Notes under the pieces: generated by a model | What the model was told of the DNA's origin: nothing | The model's input: only the letters and a program-made list of their open reading frames with translations | Database searches by the model: none | In this document: positions 10,406 to 20,493 of the stretch, piece after piece | Layout: every line of letters begins with the position of its first letter | How positions within the stretch are numbered: the first letter of the stretch is position 1 | Translations under genes and position numbers: made by a program | From: Pyropia yezoensis | Taxonomy: Eukaryota > Rhodophyta > Bangiophyceae > Bangiales > Bangiaceae | Direction of reading: 5' to 3' | DNA length: 64,000 nt | Assembly (NCBI GenBank): GCA_009829735.1 | Contig: CM020620.1 | Location: forward strand, 7,890,545-7,954,544

Positions 10406-10905
10406 NNNNNNNNNNNNNNNNNNNNNNNNNNNNNNNNNNNNNNNNNNNNNNNNNNNNNNNNNNNNNNNNNNNNNNNNNNNNNNNNNNNNNNNNNNNNNNN
10501 NNNNNNNNNNNNNNNNNNNNNNNNNNNNNNNNNNNNNNNNNNNNNNNNNNNNNNNNNNNNNNNNNNNNNNNNNNNNNNNNNNNNNNNNNNNNNNNNNNNN
10601 NNNNNNNNNNNNNNNNNNNNNNNNNNNNNNNNNNNNNNNNNNNNNNNNNNNNNNNNNNNNNNNNNNNNNNNNNNNNNNNNNNNNNNNNNNNNNNNNNNNN
10701 NNNNNNNNNNNNNNNNNNNNNNNNNNNNNNNNNNNNNNNNNNNNNNNNNNNNNNNNNNNNNNNNNNNNNNNNNNNNNNNNNNNNNNNNNNNNNNNNNNNN
10801 NNNNNNNNNNNNNNNNNNNNNNNNNNNNNNNNNNNNNNNNNNNNNNNNNNNNNNNNNNNNNNNNNNNNNNNNNNNNNNNNNNNNNNNNNNNNNNNNNNNN
10901 NNNNN
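10406..10905. other. assembly gap, 500 N
   Basis: There are exactly 500 N, so the length is probably a placeholder. Missing here are at least the 3' LTR of element A, the first 70 bp of the 5' LTR of element C, and whatever joins them. If C is inserted in D, the 5' LTR and N-terminal gag of D should also lie here or further left. Any reading frame running through the gap is artificial. Confidence 0.98.
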
Positions 10906-11408
10906 GCCCGCCGTGTGGCGATGGTTGGCGGCCGTGGCCCGTGCCCGGCACTGGGATGCGGTGGACTACGCTATCCACACGCGAGAGAGGGATTTCTGAT
11001 GTGTTTTTGCATATTTGTGAGGGACTTGATTTGAGAGAATTTGAGTGTGAGATTAGTGAGTGGGAATAGAATTAGTAGTGATAGTGGCCCCGACCTGACG
11101 AGGTTAGACTCGGGTCGGGGCCACTCGGGTTATGGGGGGGGGGCTACCGGGCCAACGTGCCGGGGTTCCCCAGATGCACGTTAAGAGGGACAGCGAGGCG
11201 CCCTCGGCCCGCGCCCTCAGGGAAAAAGACAACTGCGCGTTTGCTTTCCTCTTCCCCGTGTGCACTACCGTGCGTATCTGTTTGCTCTGCGAGCAGGCAC
11301 GTGAGGCAACAGGCATACCATTCTCGTAGTTCCCCTTCTCTGCGTTACCTGTCCCTTTCCCCCGAGGGATATTGACACGTGTCTGAGAGGATCGAGTTTT
11401 ATACCACA
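10906..11408 (+). repeat. 5' LTR of element C (partial)
   Basis: It matches 19990-20493 of the 3' LTR; base 10906 corresponds to position 71 of the 574-bp LTR. It ends ...ATACCACA and is followed after 4 bp by the primer-binding site. It includes the 13-bp hairpin and a poly-G run at about 11133. Confidence 0.9.
11083..11125. repeat. 13-bp hairpin in family-2 LTR
   Basis: AGTGGCCCCGACC (11083-11095) is the perfect inverse of GGTCGGGGCCACT (11113-11125), with a 17-nt loop. The hairpin recurs in the other family-2 LTRs at about 20168, 40879 and 47635 with at most one inserted C. It is a strong RNA stem in the transcribed part of the LTR and may act in 3'-end formation, packaging or strand transfer (inference). 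Confidence 0.7.
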
Positions 11409-11412
11409 TATT

Positions 11413-11430
11413 TGGTGGAGCAGCAGGGGA
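11413..11430 (+). other. primer-binding site of element C
   Basis: TGGTGGAGCAGCAGGGGA lies four bases (TATT) after the LTR end and is identical to the PBS of A, B, E and the TRIM. Confidence 0.85.
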
Positions 11431-11616
11431 TTGGAGTGTTTGAGAAGAGACATTTGGGAGCAGCGGTTGCGTTGTTCCTATTCTGTCTTTTTTCTGTGGT
11501 TTGGGAATTATTTGCACCGTTCACGGGAACCCCATTCCTGGCTCTCCAACCCCTCTCTGTGGTCTTGCGATCTTTGGACACGCAGGTAACTGGACTGTGG
11601 CTGTCAAGAGACCAAC

Positions 11617-13378
11617 ATGGCTACCCTCCCTGGCACGACGGTGCCCGAAGGGGTAGACCCCGCGTCCCTTGACGCATCCCTGGTCACCGCGGGGGACGGT
11701 GCCCAACCCGGCGTTCTCCCTACGGGTGAAGCAGACCTGGGCGTGACATCCGGTAGTGGACTGGAGTCTACAGGCGGCCAAGTACCGCCTGCTCCCGTTC
11801 CTCCGGCTGTTCCTCCTGTGGGAGCCACCCCGGGGTCAACGGCGTTTGAGTCCGCTCGCAGCAGACGTCTCCCTCCTGTCGGTTCTACTCTTCAACCTCC
11901 AGGGATAGCCCCTGGTGTGTTTTACTCCTGGACCCACACATGGCAGCTGGGTGTATACACCTCTTCCTGTGGGCACTAGCAGTGCCAGAGGCACCGCTAT
12001 GACTGGTTTCTACGGGTCTTCCTGAGACTTCGACTCCTGGGACCGGCCAAGCTTTTCCTCCCTTGCGTCCTATGGGGCGGGGAGCTCCAAGACCGGTGAC
12101 CGGAGCAGCCGTAGGCGTCGGCGTCGTCGCCGCCGCTCTAGCACCAGCGAGACCAGTTCCTCCAGCTCTGAGGAGGGATATGACTGGGATGCATCTCCCG
12201 GTCCTACCCGGCGCAGGCTAGTCGAGTTCGACTTCCCTGCCCACCAAGTGGGAGATGCCACCCTGAACAAGGTCACGTATTGGGGTAACTACCGGCTGGA
12301 GAACCAAGACCAAGGTTACACCCGGAAGATGGCCAAGAAGATGGCATCCCTGAACCGGCGAATGCAACCGAGCTTTGGGGGGCATCCTAAGTTTTCCGGG
12401 AAGAGACCGGCGCTTATCTTTGCCTTCCTGCGCCGGTTTGTCAAGGCATGCAATGACAACGATGTGTCCGAGGGCAAGGCTCTCTATCTCCTGGTTAACT
12501 TCATGACCGGAGAAGCGGAACAGCGGTTTGCACAGGTTCTACCAGACTCTGCCGGGCACATTGTTGGACGTACCGTCGCGAGTTATCCGGAGGCGGTCAA
12601 CTGGCTCCTGTCCAACTACGCAGACGCGGACTCCCTGCGTAAGGCAGTCGGTAGGCTGAACCGGGCAACCATGGAGAGACAAGAGACTCCAGAGGCGTTC
12701 GCCCGTCGTGTCCGGGAGATGAGCGATGCTTGTGGCAACGTTTACCCTGAGGACAGGCTCAAGATGATCTTCTCGGAGGGGCTTCCTGAATATCTTCAAG
12801 TGGATGCGGAGAACTACAACCAGGAACATCAAGAACATACCTTCCAGCAGTTGATGGCCTATACCCAGGGCAAGCACCGGCAAGCCAAGGCCCTCCAGGC
12901 TCCTATGGTATCAACCCCCAAGCCGTTGTCGCGAGTTCGTCCCGGACCCGACAAGTATAAGGGAGGTGATAACCCTGTACCGGTACTCGCAGTTGGCGAG
13001 GCCTCACCCATGGAGTCAAGGGACAAGTGGGGCGGCTTCGTTTCTAAGGAGCAACCTTCCCTGGTCGCCCCCAAGCAGATCAGGAACCAGCGGTTCCGGT
13101 CTTGCTGGCTGTGCCAGAAGGAGGATCATATGTCCTACCAGTGCCCGACCATTCCCGAGGATCTCCAGGAGAAACTCAAGCGTCAAGGACTGGTGTTTGC
13201 AAAGGCGGTCAACTGGGCTGACCGGCGGGCACCCTCCAAGATGGACAAGGCACAGGTACATGCCATCCGAGTGGCAACCTTACAGAGCATCACGGAGGCT
13301 CTGGCAAGGGAAGCTCCTACGGACTTCGACCTGGAGACCGAAACCTCTAAGGACTCCTCGGAGCCGGGAAACGAGTAG
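11617..13378 (+). pseudogene. gag: gag of element C, broken by small indels
   Basis: The start ATG (11617) is in ACCAACATGG and is shared with copy E (41413). Compared with E, C has one extra T near 11920, another near 12010 and one base missing near 12055. The N-terminal part is therefore in one frame (to 11979) and the capsid-nucleocapsid part in another (12248-13378). The capsid core contains FAFLRRFVKACNDNDVSEG. The zinc knuckle CWLCQKEDHMSYQC (CX2CX4HX4C) is near 13110. The slip heptamer and the stop TAG (13376-13378) are intact. The homopolymer nature of the indels means some could be sequence errors. Confidence 0.85.
13366..13372 (+). promoter_or_regulatory. -1 ribosomal frameshift heptamer, element C
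   Basis: G-GGA-AAC is in phase with gag, followed by GAG TAG. Pol is in the -1 frame, which is open from 13351. Copy E has G-TGA-AAC at this place, which both destroys the heptamer and makes a stop. Confidence 0.8.
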
Positions 13379-13601
13379 GGCAGGCGCTCTCCCCAAGTGT
13401 CTTCCCGAATCTCCAACGGCAGGGTACTTCTACCTGTTCTCCCCTTGCGTGCCGGGAGAAAGGACGGCAGTTACCTGCTCAACCGGTAGCCGCCTGGACA
13501 CCCTGTTTGTTCAAGGGGACCTTGCTCGTCCTGCGTAAGGAAAACCTCAAGATTAATGCTCGTATGCGTGTGGGGGATAGCCTCCCCAAGCTGTTACGCC
13601 G

Positions 13602-16600
13602 GTGGTCGACACGGGAGCCGGACCAAGCGTCATCACTGAGAACCTGTTACCTCCGGGCTGGCGTCGACATGCCTGGAGAGCGCCTACCAAGACCCGGATT
13701 GTAGACGCATCAGGTCAAACCCTACGACCGCTTGGCCGTCTTCCCGTCGCCATCTATGTCAACAATGAACCAATGCTTTTTCCCTTTCTAGTAGTCAAGA
13801 CCTTATCAGTCCCCCTCATCCTAGGCTGGGACTTCCAGAAGCAGCATGTCAAGAGCATCCTACCCGGAGAAGGAAAGGTGCAGTTCAACCATGGGTTTGT
13901 GTCACCAGTGCTGGAGCACCTGGACACCAAGGTTCGTGTGGCCAAGAACCAGAAGGAACGCATCCCACCCTCTACCTTGACCCTCATCAAACCGGTGCTC
14001 CTACCTCCTCGCTCGGAGACCAAGGTTCAAGTCACAACCCGGACTGCAGGTCAATGCCTGATCTACGGACGCAAGGAATTTCTGGCGAAACACCGATTAT
14101 ACCTAGCCCACGGACACCACAAGAAGGTGGAGAGGCACACCCCGTTCTCGGTGCTGATCGTCAACGTGAGCCGGAAGCCAATAACCCTCGCCAAGGGCAC
14201 TCGAGTTGGTACAGCAGAGCCTTACCGGGGGTCCGCCCGCGCTATGAGCAAGGAAGACCTCTTCAACCTGCAACAAGAGCTGGCATCCAACTTGACGGCC
14301 TTAGACGTATCTCCGGAACAAGAGCAGGCTGGCCGTACTACTCCGAAGCCCGAACAAGCACCGCCCGGGATGCCGAAGGTCAACCAAGAAAACGTCCCTC
14401 TCGACTTGAAGGAGGCACTGGAGAAGCTTCTCCAGGAACATCGGCACCTGTGGTCCGGAGAGCTGGGCAAGATGGACGCCACCCTACACCGGATTCAACT
14501 CAAGCCAGATGCCAAACCAGTGCACATGCACCCATACCGGGCTGGACCTCATCGCCGGGATGAGATTGAGAAGCAGGTTAACAAGATGCTCAAGATGGAT
14601 GTTATCGAGCCGTCTGATGGCGAGTGGGCTTTCCCGGTGGTAGTCGTCCCGAAACCTGGCGGTCACTTCCGTTTCTGCGTTGACTACAGACGCCTGAACG
14701 AGATGACAGTCAAGGATGTATACCCGATACCCCGGATGGATGATTGCCTCGACTTTCTTGGTGATGCCACCCTCTTCTCGACGCTGGATTGTAATGCCGG
14801 TTACTGGCAGATCCCTCTGGCTGACGAGGACAAGGACAAGACTACCTTCACGTGCCACATGGGACTGTTCCGGTGCAAGCGTCTCCCTTTTGGTCTCACT
14901 AATGCTCCGGCAACCTTCCAGAGAGCCATCGACATCATCCTGTCGGGGCTAAGGTGGAGAACATGTTTGGTCTACCTGGACGACATCATTGTTTTCTCCA
15001 AGACCCCAGCGGAACACCTGGAGCACCTTCGAGAGGTCCTGGCCCTCCTGTCCAAGGCTGGAGTTACCCTCAAGGCCGAGAAGTGCCACCTGTTTGAGAC
15101 TGAGGTGGAGTACCTGGGGCACGTGCTGAGTCCGGGGGAGCTCCGAGTCAATGAGAAGAACATCAAGGCCCTCCGGCATGCACGGCAACCTAAAACCCAG
15201 ACGGAACTCAAGAGCTTCCTGGGTATGTGCAACGTCTACCGCCGGTTCGTACGAGACTACGCTCTGATTGCCCGGCCCTTGACCAAGCTTACTAGCAAGA
15301 AGCTTCCAGCACAACTCCCGGTGTTCGACGAGAAGCAGACAGCAGCCTTCGAAGAGCTCAAGAAGCGCCTGACCACCACTCCAGTACTGGCGTTACCCAA
15401 GCGGGAGGGTCAGTTTGTTCTGGAGACTGATGCCTGTGGCGTCCAGGTGGGGTGCTCACTACTCCAGCAGCAACCTGATGGGCACTTCCTCCCGATAGGC
15501 TACTACAGTCGCGTCTTGACTCCAGCCGAGAAGCACTATTCCACGACCGAGCGCGAGTGCTTGGCGGTCGTCTGGGCTTGCTTCCTATTACGTCCATATC
15601 TTGAAGGACAAGAGTTCCTCATCCGGACGGACCACGCCAGTCTAAGGTGGCTGCTATGCATGGACAGCAGTCAAGGAAGGGTCGCCCGGTGGCGCCTACG
15701 CCTTTCGGAGTTCAAGTACAAGGTGTGCACCAGAGCAGGGAGGGAGCACCACTGCGCCGACACCATGTCCCGGCTGGAGACTCCTGCAGCCGATACCGGT
15801 CCTATCCCGGAGGAAATACCTTGCTTCATCCTCCCGAATGTCGGACGTGGCTGGCACGCTCCCCTGTACGAGACACCTGACGCTCATCAACCGGTAACCA
15901 TTCACCGGATGCTGGAGGCACAATTGACGGACCCTCAATGCTTGGAGCTTCGCCACCAAATGGACCTGAACCGGAACAGTCGCTTCTCCGAGTCTACAGA
16001 CGGACTCCTGGTACGGGTGTCACCCTTCGATGGGGCAACTCAAGTCTACGTACCCCGGAGCCTACGGACTGACATCCTACGCCTGGAGCACTCGTCTCCC
16101 CAGGCCGGACATCCTGGTATCAATCGGATGTATGCTTCCATGAGACGACATTATTACTGGGAAACCATGGCCAGTGACGTCCATAAGTGCCTGGAGGCTT
16201 GTATTTCTTGTGCAAGGAACCGGTTGTCCCAGAGGAAGAAGACTTCTAAGCTACTCCTATTCCCTGCGGCGGAGCCCTTTGCAAGCTTAAGCATGGACAT
16301 CCTGGGGCCCCTACATGAGACCTCCAGTGGCAACATATACCTGCTCATCATTTGTGACCGGTTCTCCAAGTTCACTCGAGCAATCCCGTTGAGAACCATC
16401 ACGGCTCTGGATGTCACGTCGGCCTTCTGCGAGTACTGGATAGCTGCCTATGGCCCTCCAGACTCCGTCTTAACCGACAACGGTCCCCAGTTTGCATCCC
16501 TGTTCTTCCAAGGAGTCTGTGACCTGATGGGCATCAAGAACTTGAACACCACGACGTACCACCCTCAAACGAACGGCCAGGTGGAACGATTCAACCGGAC

Positions 16601-17465
16601 CCTAGTGGACATGCTACGGCACTACGTGGAGGAGCACCAAGAAGACTGGGACGAGCTCCTGGCTGTCCTCACTCTAGCCTACAACTCCCGAGTTCACCGG
16701 ACAACGGGAGTCGCTCCACTCGACTTTGTCACCCCAAGGCGGCTGACCAACTTCTCCCTGGAAAGAATACCGGATGGTCTCCAGCCTGCACTGAAGTCAG
16801 GTCCCAAGGCAAAGGATGAGTTCCTGGAACAACTAAAGCTCCTGCTCCCAAGAGTCAAGGAGTCAATCTCAAAGACCCAGGAGCGATACAAGCGGGACTA
16901 TGACAAGGGTGTCCGGGAAAAGAACAAGGAACTGGGTGGTGGCGACTGGGTTTTTGTGGACAACCATAGCAAGACCCGGGGGAAGCTGGACTCTAGGACG
17001 GATGGACCTTATGAGATTCTCAATACGGATGGCTGGACCTTCCTTCTAGACGTGGATGGCTCTCCGTACCGGGTGAGCAGCGACCATGTCACCCGAGCTC
17101 CACCGCCAAGCCAACGGGACTTGACCCGGCGTAAGCGGACTGCGATACCCTGGCTATCCCAAGAAGAAGGTCGGGAATTTGTCTACGTCAAGTTTGTCGA
17201 CCATGCCTGGAGAGATGGACGCCTGTACCTGCGAGTACGCTGGTTCGGTTTCAACCCGGCAGATGATACATGGGAACCCTCAAACCGGCTACCCATCGCG
17301 GACGTCTGTGCCTACACGCGACGGAACGGGATTGAGGGCACTCCCGTGGCCAGAGCCGGCAAGATTCTGGAGTCGGACACGGAGGAGGACCAAGAGGACG
17401 GGGCCACCCAAGACCCTCGGGACGAGACGAGCTCACCCGCAACGGATGCGGAACAAGAGGATTGA
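13602..17465 (+). CDS. pol: Pol polyprotein of element C: protease-RT-RNase H-integrase-chromodomain
   Basis: One open frame of 1287 codons starts just before the protease motif VVDTGAGPS. It includes RT (FCVDYRRLNEM, STLDCNAGYWQ, YLDDIIVF), RNase H (ETDACGVQVGC, TERECLAVVW), the integrase finger (HPGINRMY ... CISCARNR), the integrase core (MDILGPL, TDNGPQFAS, QVERFNRTL) and a chromodomain near the C-terminus (LRVRWFGF, DDTWEPSN). The tail after the chromodomain is acidic. Between the slip site and 13602 the pol frame is broken: a run of C near 13580 is one base shorter than in copy E, so codons 13507-13600 read in another frame. As it stands, a Gag-Pol fusion would not reach the protease unless that deletion is a sequence error. 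Confidence 0.93.
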   Translation: MVDTGAGPSVITENLLPPGWRRHAWRAPTKTRIVDASGQTLRPLGRLPVAIYVNNEPMLFPFLVVKTLSVPLILGWDFQKQHVKSILPGEGKVQFNHGFVSPVLEHLDTKVRVAKNQKERIPPSTLTLIKPVLLPPRSETKVQVTTRTAGQCLIYGRKEFLAKHRLYLAHGHHKKVERHTPFSVLIVNVSRKPITLAKGTRVGTAEPYRGSARAMSKEDLFNLQQELASNLTALDVSPEQEQAGRTTPKPEQAPPGMPKVNQENVPLDLKEALEKLLQEHRHLWSGELGKMDATLHRIQLKPDAKPVHMHPYRAGPHRRDEIEKQVNKMLKMDVIEPSDGEWAFPVVVVPKPGGHFRFCVDYRRLNEMTVKDVYPIPRMDDCLDFLGDATLFSTLDCNAGYWQIPLADEDKDKTTFTCHMGLFRCKRLPFGLTNAPATFQRAIDIILSGLRWRTCLVYLDDIIVFSKTPAEHLEHLREVLALLSKAGVTLKAEKCHLFETEVEYLGHVLSPGELRVNEKNIKALRHARQPKTQTELKSFLGMCNVYRRFVRDYALIARPLTKLTSKKLPAQLPVFDEKQTAAFEELKKRLTTTPVLALPKREGQFVLETDACGVQVGCSLLQQQPDGHFLPIGYYSRVLTPAEKHYSTTERECLAVVWACFLLRPYLEGQEFLIRTDHASLRWLLCMDSSQGRVARWRLRLSEFKYKVCTRAGREHHCADTMSRLETPAADTGPIPEEIPCFILPNVGRGWHAPLYETPDAHQPVTIHRMLEAQLTDPQCLELRHQMDLNRNSRFSESTDGLLVRVSPFDGATQVYVPRSLRTDILRLEHSSPQAGHPGINRMYASMRRHYYWETMASDVHKCLEACISCARNRLSQRKKTSKLLLFPAAEPFASLSMDILGPLHETSSGNIYLLIICDRFSKFTRAIPLRTITALDVTSAFCEYWIAAYGPPDSVLTDNGPQFASLFFQGVCDLMGIKNLNTTTYHPQTNGQVERFNRTLVDMLRHYVEEHQEDWDELLAVLTLAYNSRVHRTTGVAPLDFVTPRRLTNFSLERIPDGLQPALKSGPKAKDEFLEQLKLLLPRVKESISKTQERYKRDYDKGVREKNKELGGGDWVFVDNHSKTRGKLDSRTDGPYEILNTDGWTFLLDVDGSPYRVSSDHVTRAPPPSQRDLTRRKRTAIPWLSQEEGREFVYVKFVDHAWRDGRLYLRVRWFGFNPADDTWEPSNRLPIADVCAYTRRNGIEGTPVARAGKILESDTEEDQEDGATQDPRDETSSPATDAEQED

Positions 17466-17610
17466 GAAGAAGGGAACGGGTATATCAAGGAGAACACGCA
17501 ATGCAAGCATGGAACAATCAAGGAAAACAAGCACCCGCTCGAGCAACCCTTCTCTCCGCCTCTTCCCTCCTCGCTTCTCCCAAGACCCTCACCCTCCTTG
17601 CCTCCAACTA

Positions 17611-19728
17611 CTACTCCCGGCGCGGACGCTGAGCCGCGGGAGTGTCCTCCGGCGCTGCCTCCGCGGTACGACGGGAACCGGAGGAAGACGGGATGACGTA
17701 GTGCGGTGGACGCGGCGCATCCCGGTATGACGCCATCGGAGTAGTACCAGTAGTTGCCGGTGGCTCCCGCTCATCCAGATATGTCCGTCGGCGCCGCTGG
17801 AAGCCCGTGAAGGTCTCTGACCACTGCTGGGCCAGGCCATGCCGCGTCAAAGTCGCCAGAAGTTCGCCAACCACCGGGTTGTTCGACATCTGGCCGCTGT
17901 CCGCGCAAGCAAACACCCGGTCGACCACGTCGTTCAAGACGCTGGCGTAAGTACCCAGCACCAGAGAGGACCCGACGCCTTCAACCTGCACCGGAAGACG
18001 ACCCAGCTGGTCTTCAATCATGCCGACGTCGTACTGGTCGCATGTTGGACCACCTTGGTTCAGGTACCAGTCAGGCACCCGGAAGCGGGTAAGGCGCAGA
18101 GTCGGCGCCGGAATCTCGAACCGGCCCGAGGATGACACTACCGGACGGTCCACAACGGCCCCCGAGACCGGAGTACCCAACTCCAGCGGAGGCACAGCGC
18201 CGCCGGCGTTGGAAAAAGGCGTCCGGGGTAGAGCGGCCGGAGTAGTCGGCGACCGCACGGCCACTCCCAGACTCGCCGCAGACAAGCGCGGTGCCGGAGG
18301 AGCTTGAAGTACCGGCACAGCAGGAACAGGGCGCGGACGCGCCGGTGACGGTTCAGGCGAGGCAACCGGGGCGACAGGGGCAACAGGAGGAAGCGGAGCC
18401 GCCGCAGACGCCCGACCGACCGCCGCGGCCCATCCCGACTCCCGCACCGGCGGCCCAACTGGCAGAAGATCAAGGGCGGCCGGAGCAGGAAAGCTACCTA
18501 GCTGCGGCCACGCCGGAAGCGGCGTCGCCAGCTGCACCTTAGCCGGAGAAGACTGGTAGACCACCTGCGCCCAACCGTAGCCATCCCGACGCGGGCGGTT
18601 CTGGTCGGCAATCGCGTTCAAGAAGCTCCGGTCATGCACCGGTACCAGACGCCGGAAGTCGATCATCGCCTGGAAGAGCTCCTTGTACTCCTCGTCCTCG
18701 CTGCACAGGAAGTCGACGGTCAACTTGTCGACAATCCAGACCATCAGGAGGTCGGGGAGAAACCAAAGCCGGTTGGACACCAAGACCTCGTGAAGCCAGT
18801 GGTTGGCCGCCAAGACTGTCATCTCGGACGTGTACATCATGTACGGGATTGAGTGGAAGAAGCCCTTGATCGACGCCTGAGTCAAGGCGTCCAAGAAGTA
18901 CCAGGTGCAAGGGATGCTGGAAGGAGCAAACCCGACCGGGATCTCGACTTCCTGCTGCTGCGGGATGACCTTGGGGTAGTATGCCGCCCGGTTAGCCTTG
19001 TCCAGCTTCCAGAACTCCTGGTGGTTGCAGCTCACAAGGAAGTCACGCTGACGCCCGCGTCGCTCACCCTGCTCCCGTGCCGGCGACAACTTGGAGTATT
19101 TCCGGGTCAAGAAAGGCGGCTCCAGAGCGACCATGCTCGGACGGGGGTCGCAGTTCAAGCTTCCCGACCCCTTGAGCGCCTCGTCCCAGACCTTGAGCGC
19201 CCGGTGGACGTACCCTTCCTCCTCCGGCCACCGGAGAACGGACGCGGACACGCGACGCTCGGTCAAGGGTAGATCCAGTACCAGTGCGAAGGGGAGATCC
19301 TCCAGACGAGCAACCCAAGAGGAACCCGAGAAGCTCTGAGAGCGGTCTTGTGCCAGGCGCATCTGGTCCGCCGTATGAAGACGTGCCTTGTCCATCTCGG
19401 TCAAGACCCCGCGCTGGAGTTCCTTGCGCCAGAGGTCCATGCAATCCTGCTGCCACTGGGCCGCGCCGGCGTTGCCGACCACCGTGGAGTAACGCCGGGC
19501 CGCCAGAGGGTCCTGCCCAAGGAGCATCTCCGGGAGACCCTCCGGGGGGGCCTCGACCGGGTGCATCGCGGAAGCCGGGGGAACTCGATCCGTCCCCGCC
19601 GTAGCGACCGGCGCCGGCACCGACATCCGAGGAACCGGAGGCAGGAGAGGGGCGCGACTACCCGAGTTCTCCTCCACAACACTCGCCGCCGGAACCACGG
19701 GCCCAGCCTGGATCTCGGAACTGGACAT
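17611..19728 (-). CDS. opposite-strand ORF of element C (705 aa), unknown family
   Basis: A long intact ORF is read against gag-pol, from just inside the 3' LTR side to 145 bp from the pol stop. The frame stays open upstream into the LTR, but the first ATG is 19728 (MSSSEIQAGP). The N-terminal third is Pro/Ala-rich. The middle contains FLVSCNHQEFWKL, RAAYYPKV, VEIPVGF and a hydrophobic stretch with LWFLPDLLMVWIV, which is too broken by charges to be called a membrane segment. A Pro/Ala linker follows, then the C-terminal module with SVLNDVVDRVFACADSG and LAQQWSETF, and a basic, disordered tail. I see no enzyme motif. The corresponding ORFs of A/B, D and F are very diverged but share the YPxV segment and the C-terminal module. 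Its promoter is unknown; it could lie in the 3' LTR. Confidence 0.8.
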   Translation of the reverse strand: MSSSEIQAGPVVPAASVVEENSGSRAPLLPPVPRMSVPAPVATAGTDRVPPASAMHPVEAPPEGLPEMLLGQDPLAARRYSTVVGNAGAAQWQQDCMDLWRKELQRGVLTEMDKARLHTADQMRLAQDRSQSFSGSSWVARLEDLPFALVLDLPLTERRVSASVLRWPEEEGYVHRALKVWDEALKGSGSLNCDPRPSMVALEPPFLTRKYSKLSPAREQGERRGRQRDFLVSCNHQEFWKLDKANRAAYYPKVIPQQQEVEIPVGFAPSSIPCTWYFLDALTQASIKGFFHSIPYMMYTSEMTVLAANHWLHEVLVSNRLWFLPDLLMVWIVDKLTVDFLCSEDEEYKELFQAMIDFRRLVPVHDRSFLNAIADQNRPRRDGYGWAQVVYQSSPAKVQLATPLPAWPQLGSFPAPAALDLLPVGPPVRESGWAAAVGRASAAAPLPPVAPVAPVASPEPSPARPRPVPAVPVLQAPPAPRLSAASLGVAVRSPTTPAALPRTPFSNAGGAVPPLELGTPVSGAVVDRPVVSSSGRFEIPAPTLRLTRFRVPDWYLNQGGPTCDQYDVGMIEDQLGRLPVQVEGVGSSLVLGTYASVLNDVVDRVFACADSGQMSNNPVVGELLATLTRHGLAQQWSETFTGFQRRRRTYLDEREPPATTGTTPMASYRDAPRPPHYVIPSSSGSRRTAEAAPEDTPAAQRPRRE

Positions 19729-19906
19729 ACCGTCCAGACTCCGGGGAACGAGAGGGCCAAGGTGAAGGAGCGGAGGGGGGGGGGGGGGGGCAGAATCGGG
19801 GCAGGTGATCGTGACCGGGGTGAAGACGCTCGACCTCGGCACCGGTGTGGACGTGCTCGAGGCTGTGCACGGTGGCACCTGGTTCGGCCCGAGGACGTGC
19901 CGGACT

Positions 19907-19916
19907 AGGGAGGGAG
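19907..19916 (+). other. polypurine tract of element C
   Basis: AGGGAGGGAG ends three bases before the 3' LTR and would prime plus-strand synthesis. The identical tract precedes the right LTR of copy E at about 47374-47383. Confidence 0.75.
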
Positions 19917-19919
19917 CTA

Positions 19920-20493
19920 TGTAGCATCCCTGGCCCCGACTTGGCGCCGACCCGGGACTGCAACCAGAGGGCACCAGGTGCCAGAACACGCCCGCCGTGT
20001 GGCGATGGTTGGCGGCCGTGGCCCGTGCCCGGCACTGGGATGCGGTGGACTACGCTATCCACACGCGAGAGAGGGATTTCTGATGTGTTTTTGCATATTT
20101 GTGAGGGACTTGATTTGAGAGAATTTGAGTGTGAGATTAGTGAGTGGGAATAGAATTAGTAGTGATAGTGGCCCCCGACCTGACGAGGTTAGACTCGGGT
20201 CGGGGCCACTCGGGGTTATGGGGGGGGGCTACCGGGCCAACGTGCCGGGGTTCCCCCAGATGCACGTTAAGAGGGACAGCGAGGCGCCCTCGGCCCGCGC
20301 CCTCAGGGAAAAAGACAACTGCGCGTTTGCTTTCCTCTTCCCCGTGTGCACTACCGTGCGTATCTGTTTGCTCTGCGAGCAGGCACGTGAGGCAACAGGC
20401 ATACCATTCTCGTAGTTCCCCTTTCTGCGTTACCTGTCCCTTTCCCCCGAGGGATATTGACACGTGTCTGAGAGGATCGAGTTTTATACCACA
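19920..20493 (+). repeat. 3' LTR of element C (574 bp)
   Basis: It starts TGTAGCATCC and ends ATACCACA. It is nearly identical to the visible part of the 5' LTR and similar to the 570- and 568-bp LTRs of element E. The 13-bp hairpin recurs at about 20164-20208. Confidence 0.93.

Larger units (their letters stand above)
10906..20493 (+). mobile_element. Element C: Ty3/gypsy chromodomain LTR retrotransposon (family 2), nearly complete
   Basis: The order is 5' LTR (first 70 bp in the gap), PBS, gag, pol, opposite-strand ORF (17611-19728, -), polypurine tract AGGGAGGGAG (19907-19916), 3' LTR. The two LTRs are almost identical over the part visible in both, differing mainly in homopolymer lengths, so the insertion looks young. 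It interrupts the gag of element D: the D reading frame resumes at the first base after the 3' LTR (20494). The 5' target-site duplication is hidden by the gap; the 3' one would be GGCCG. Confidence 0.92.

Noticed and set aside
8387-10978. A single 863-codon - strand ORF spanning the N run
   Set aside because: Its first part is the element C LTR and the N run is a placeholder; the frame is fused artificially. Only the part left of 10405 belongs to the element A opposite-strand ORF.
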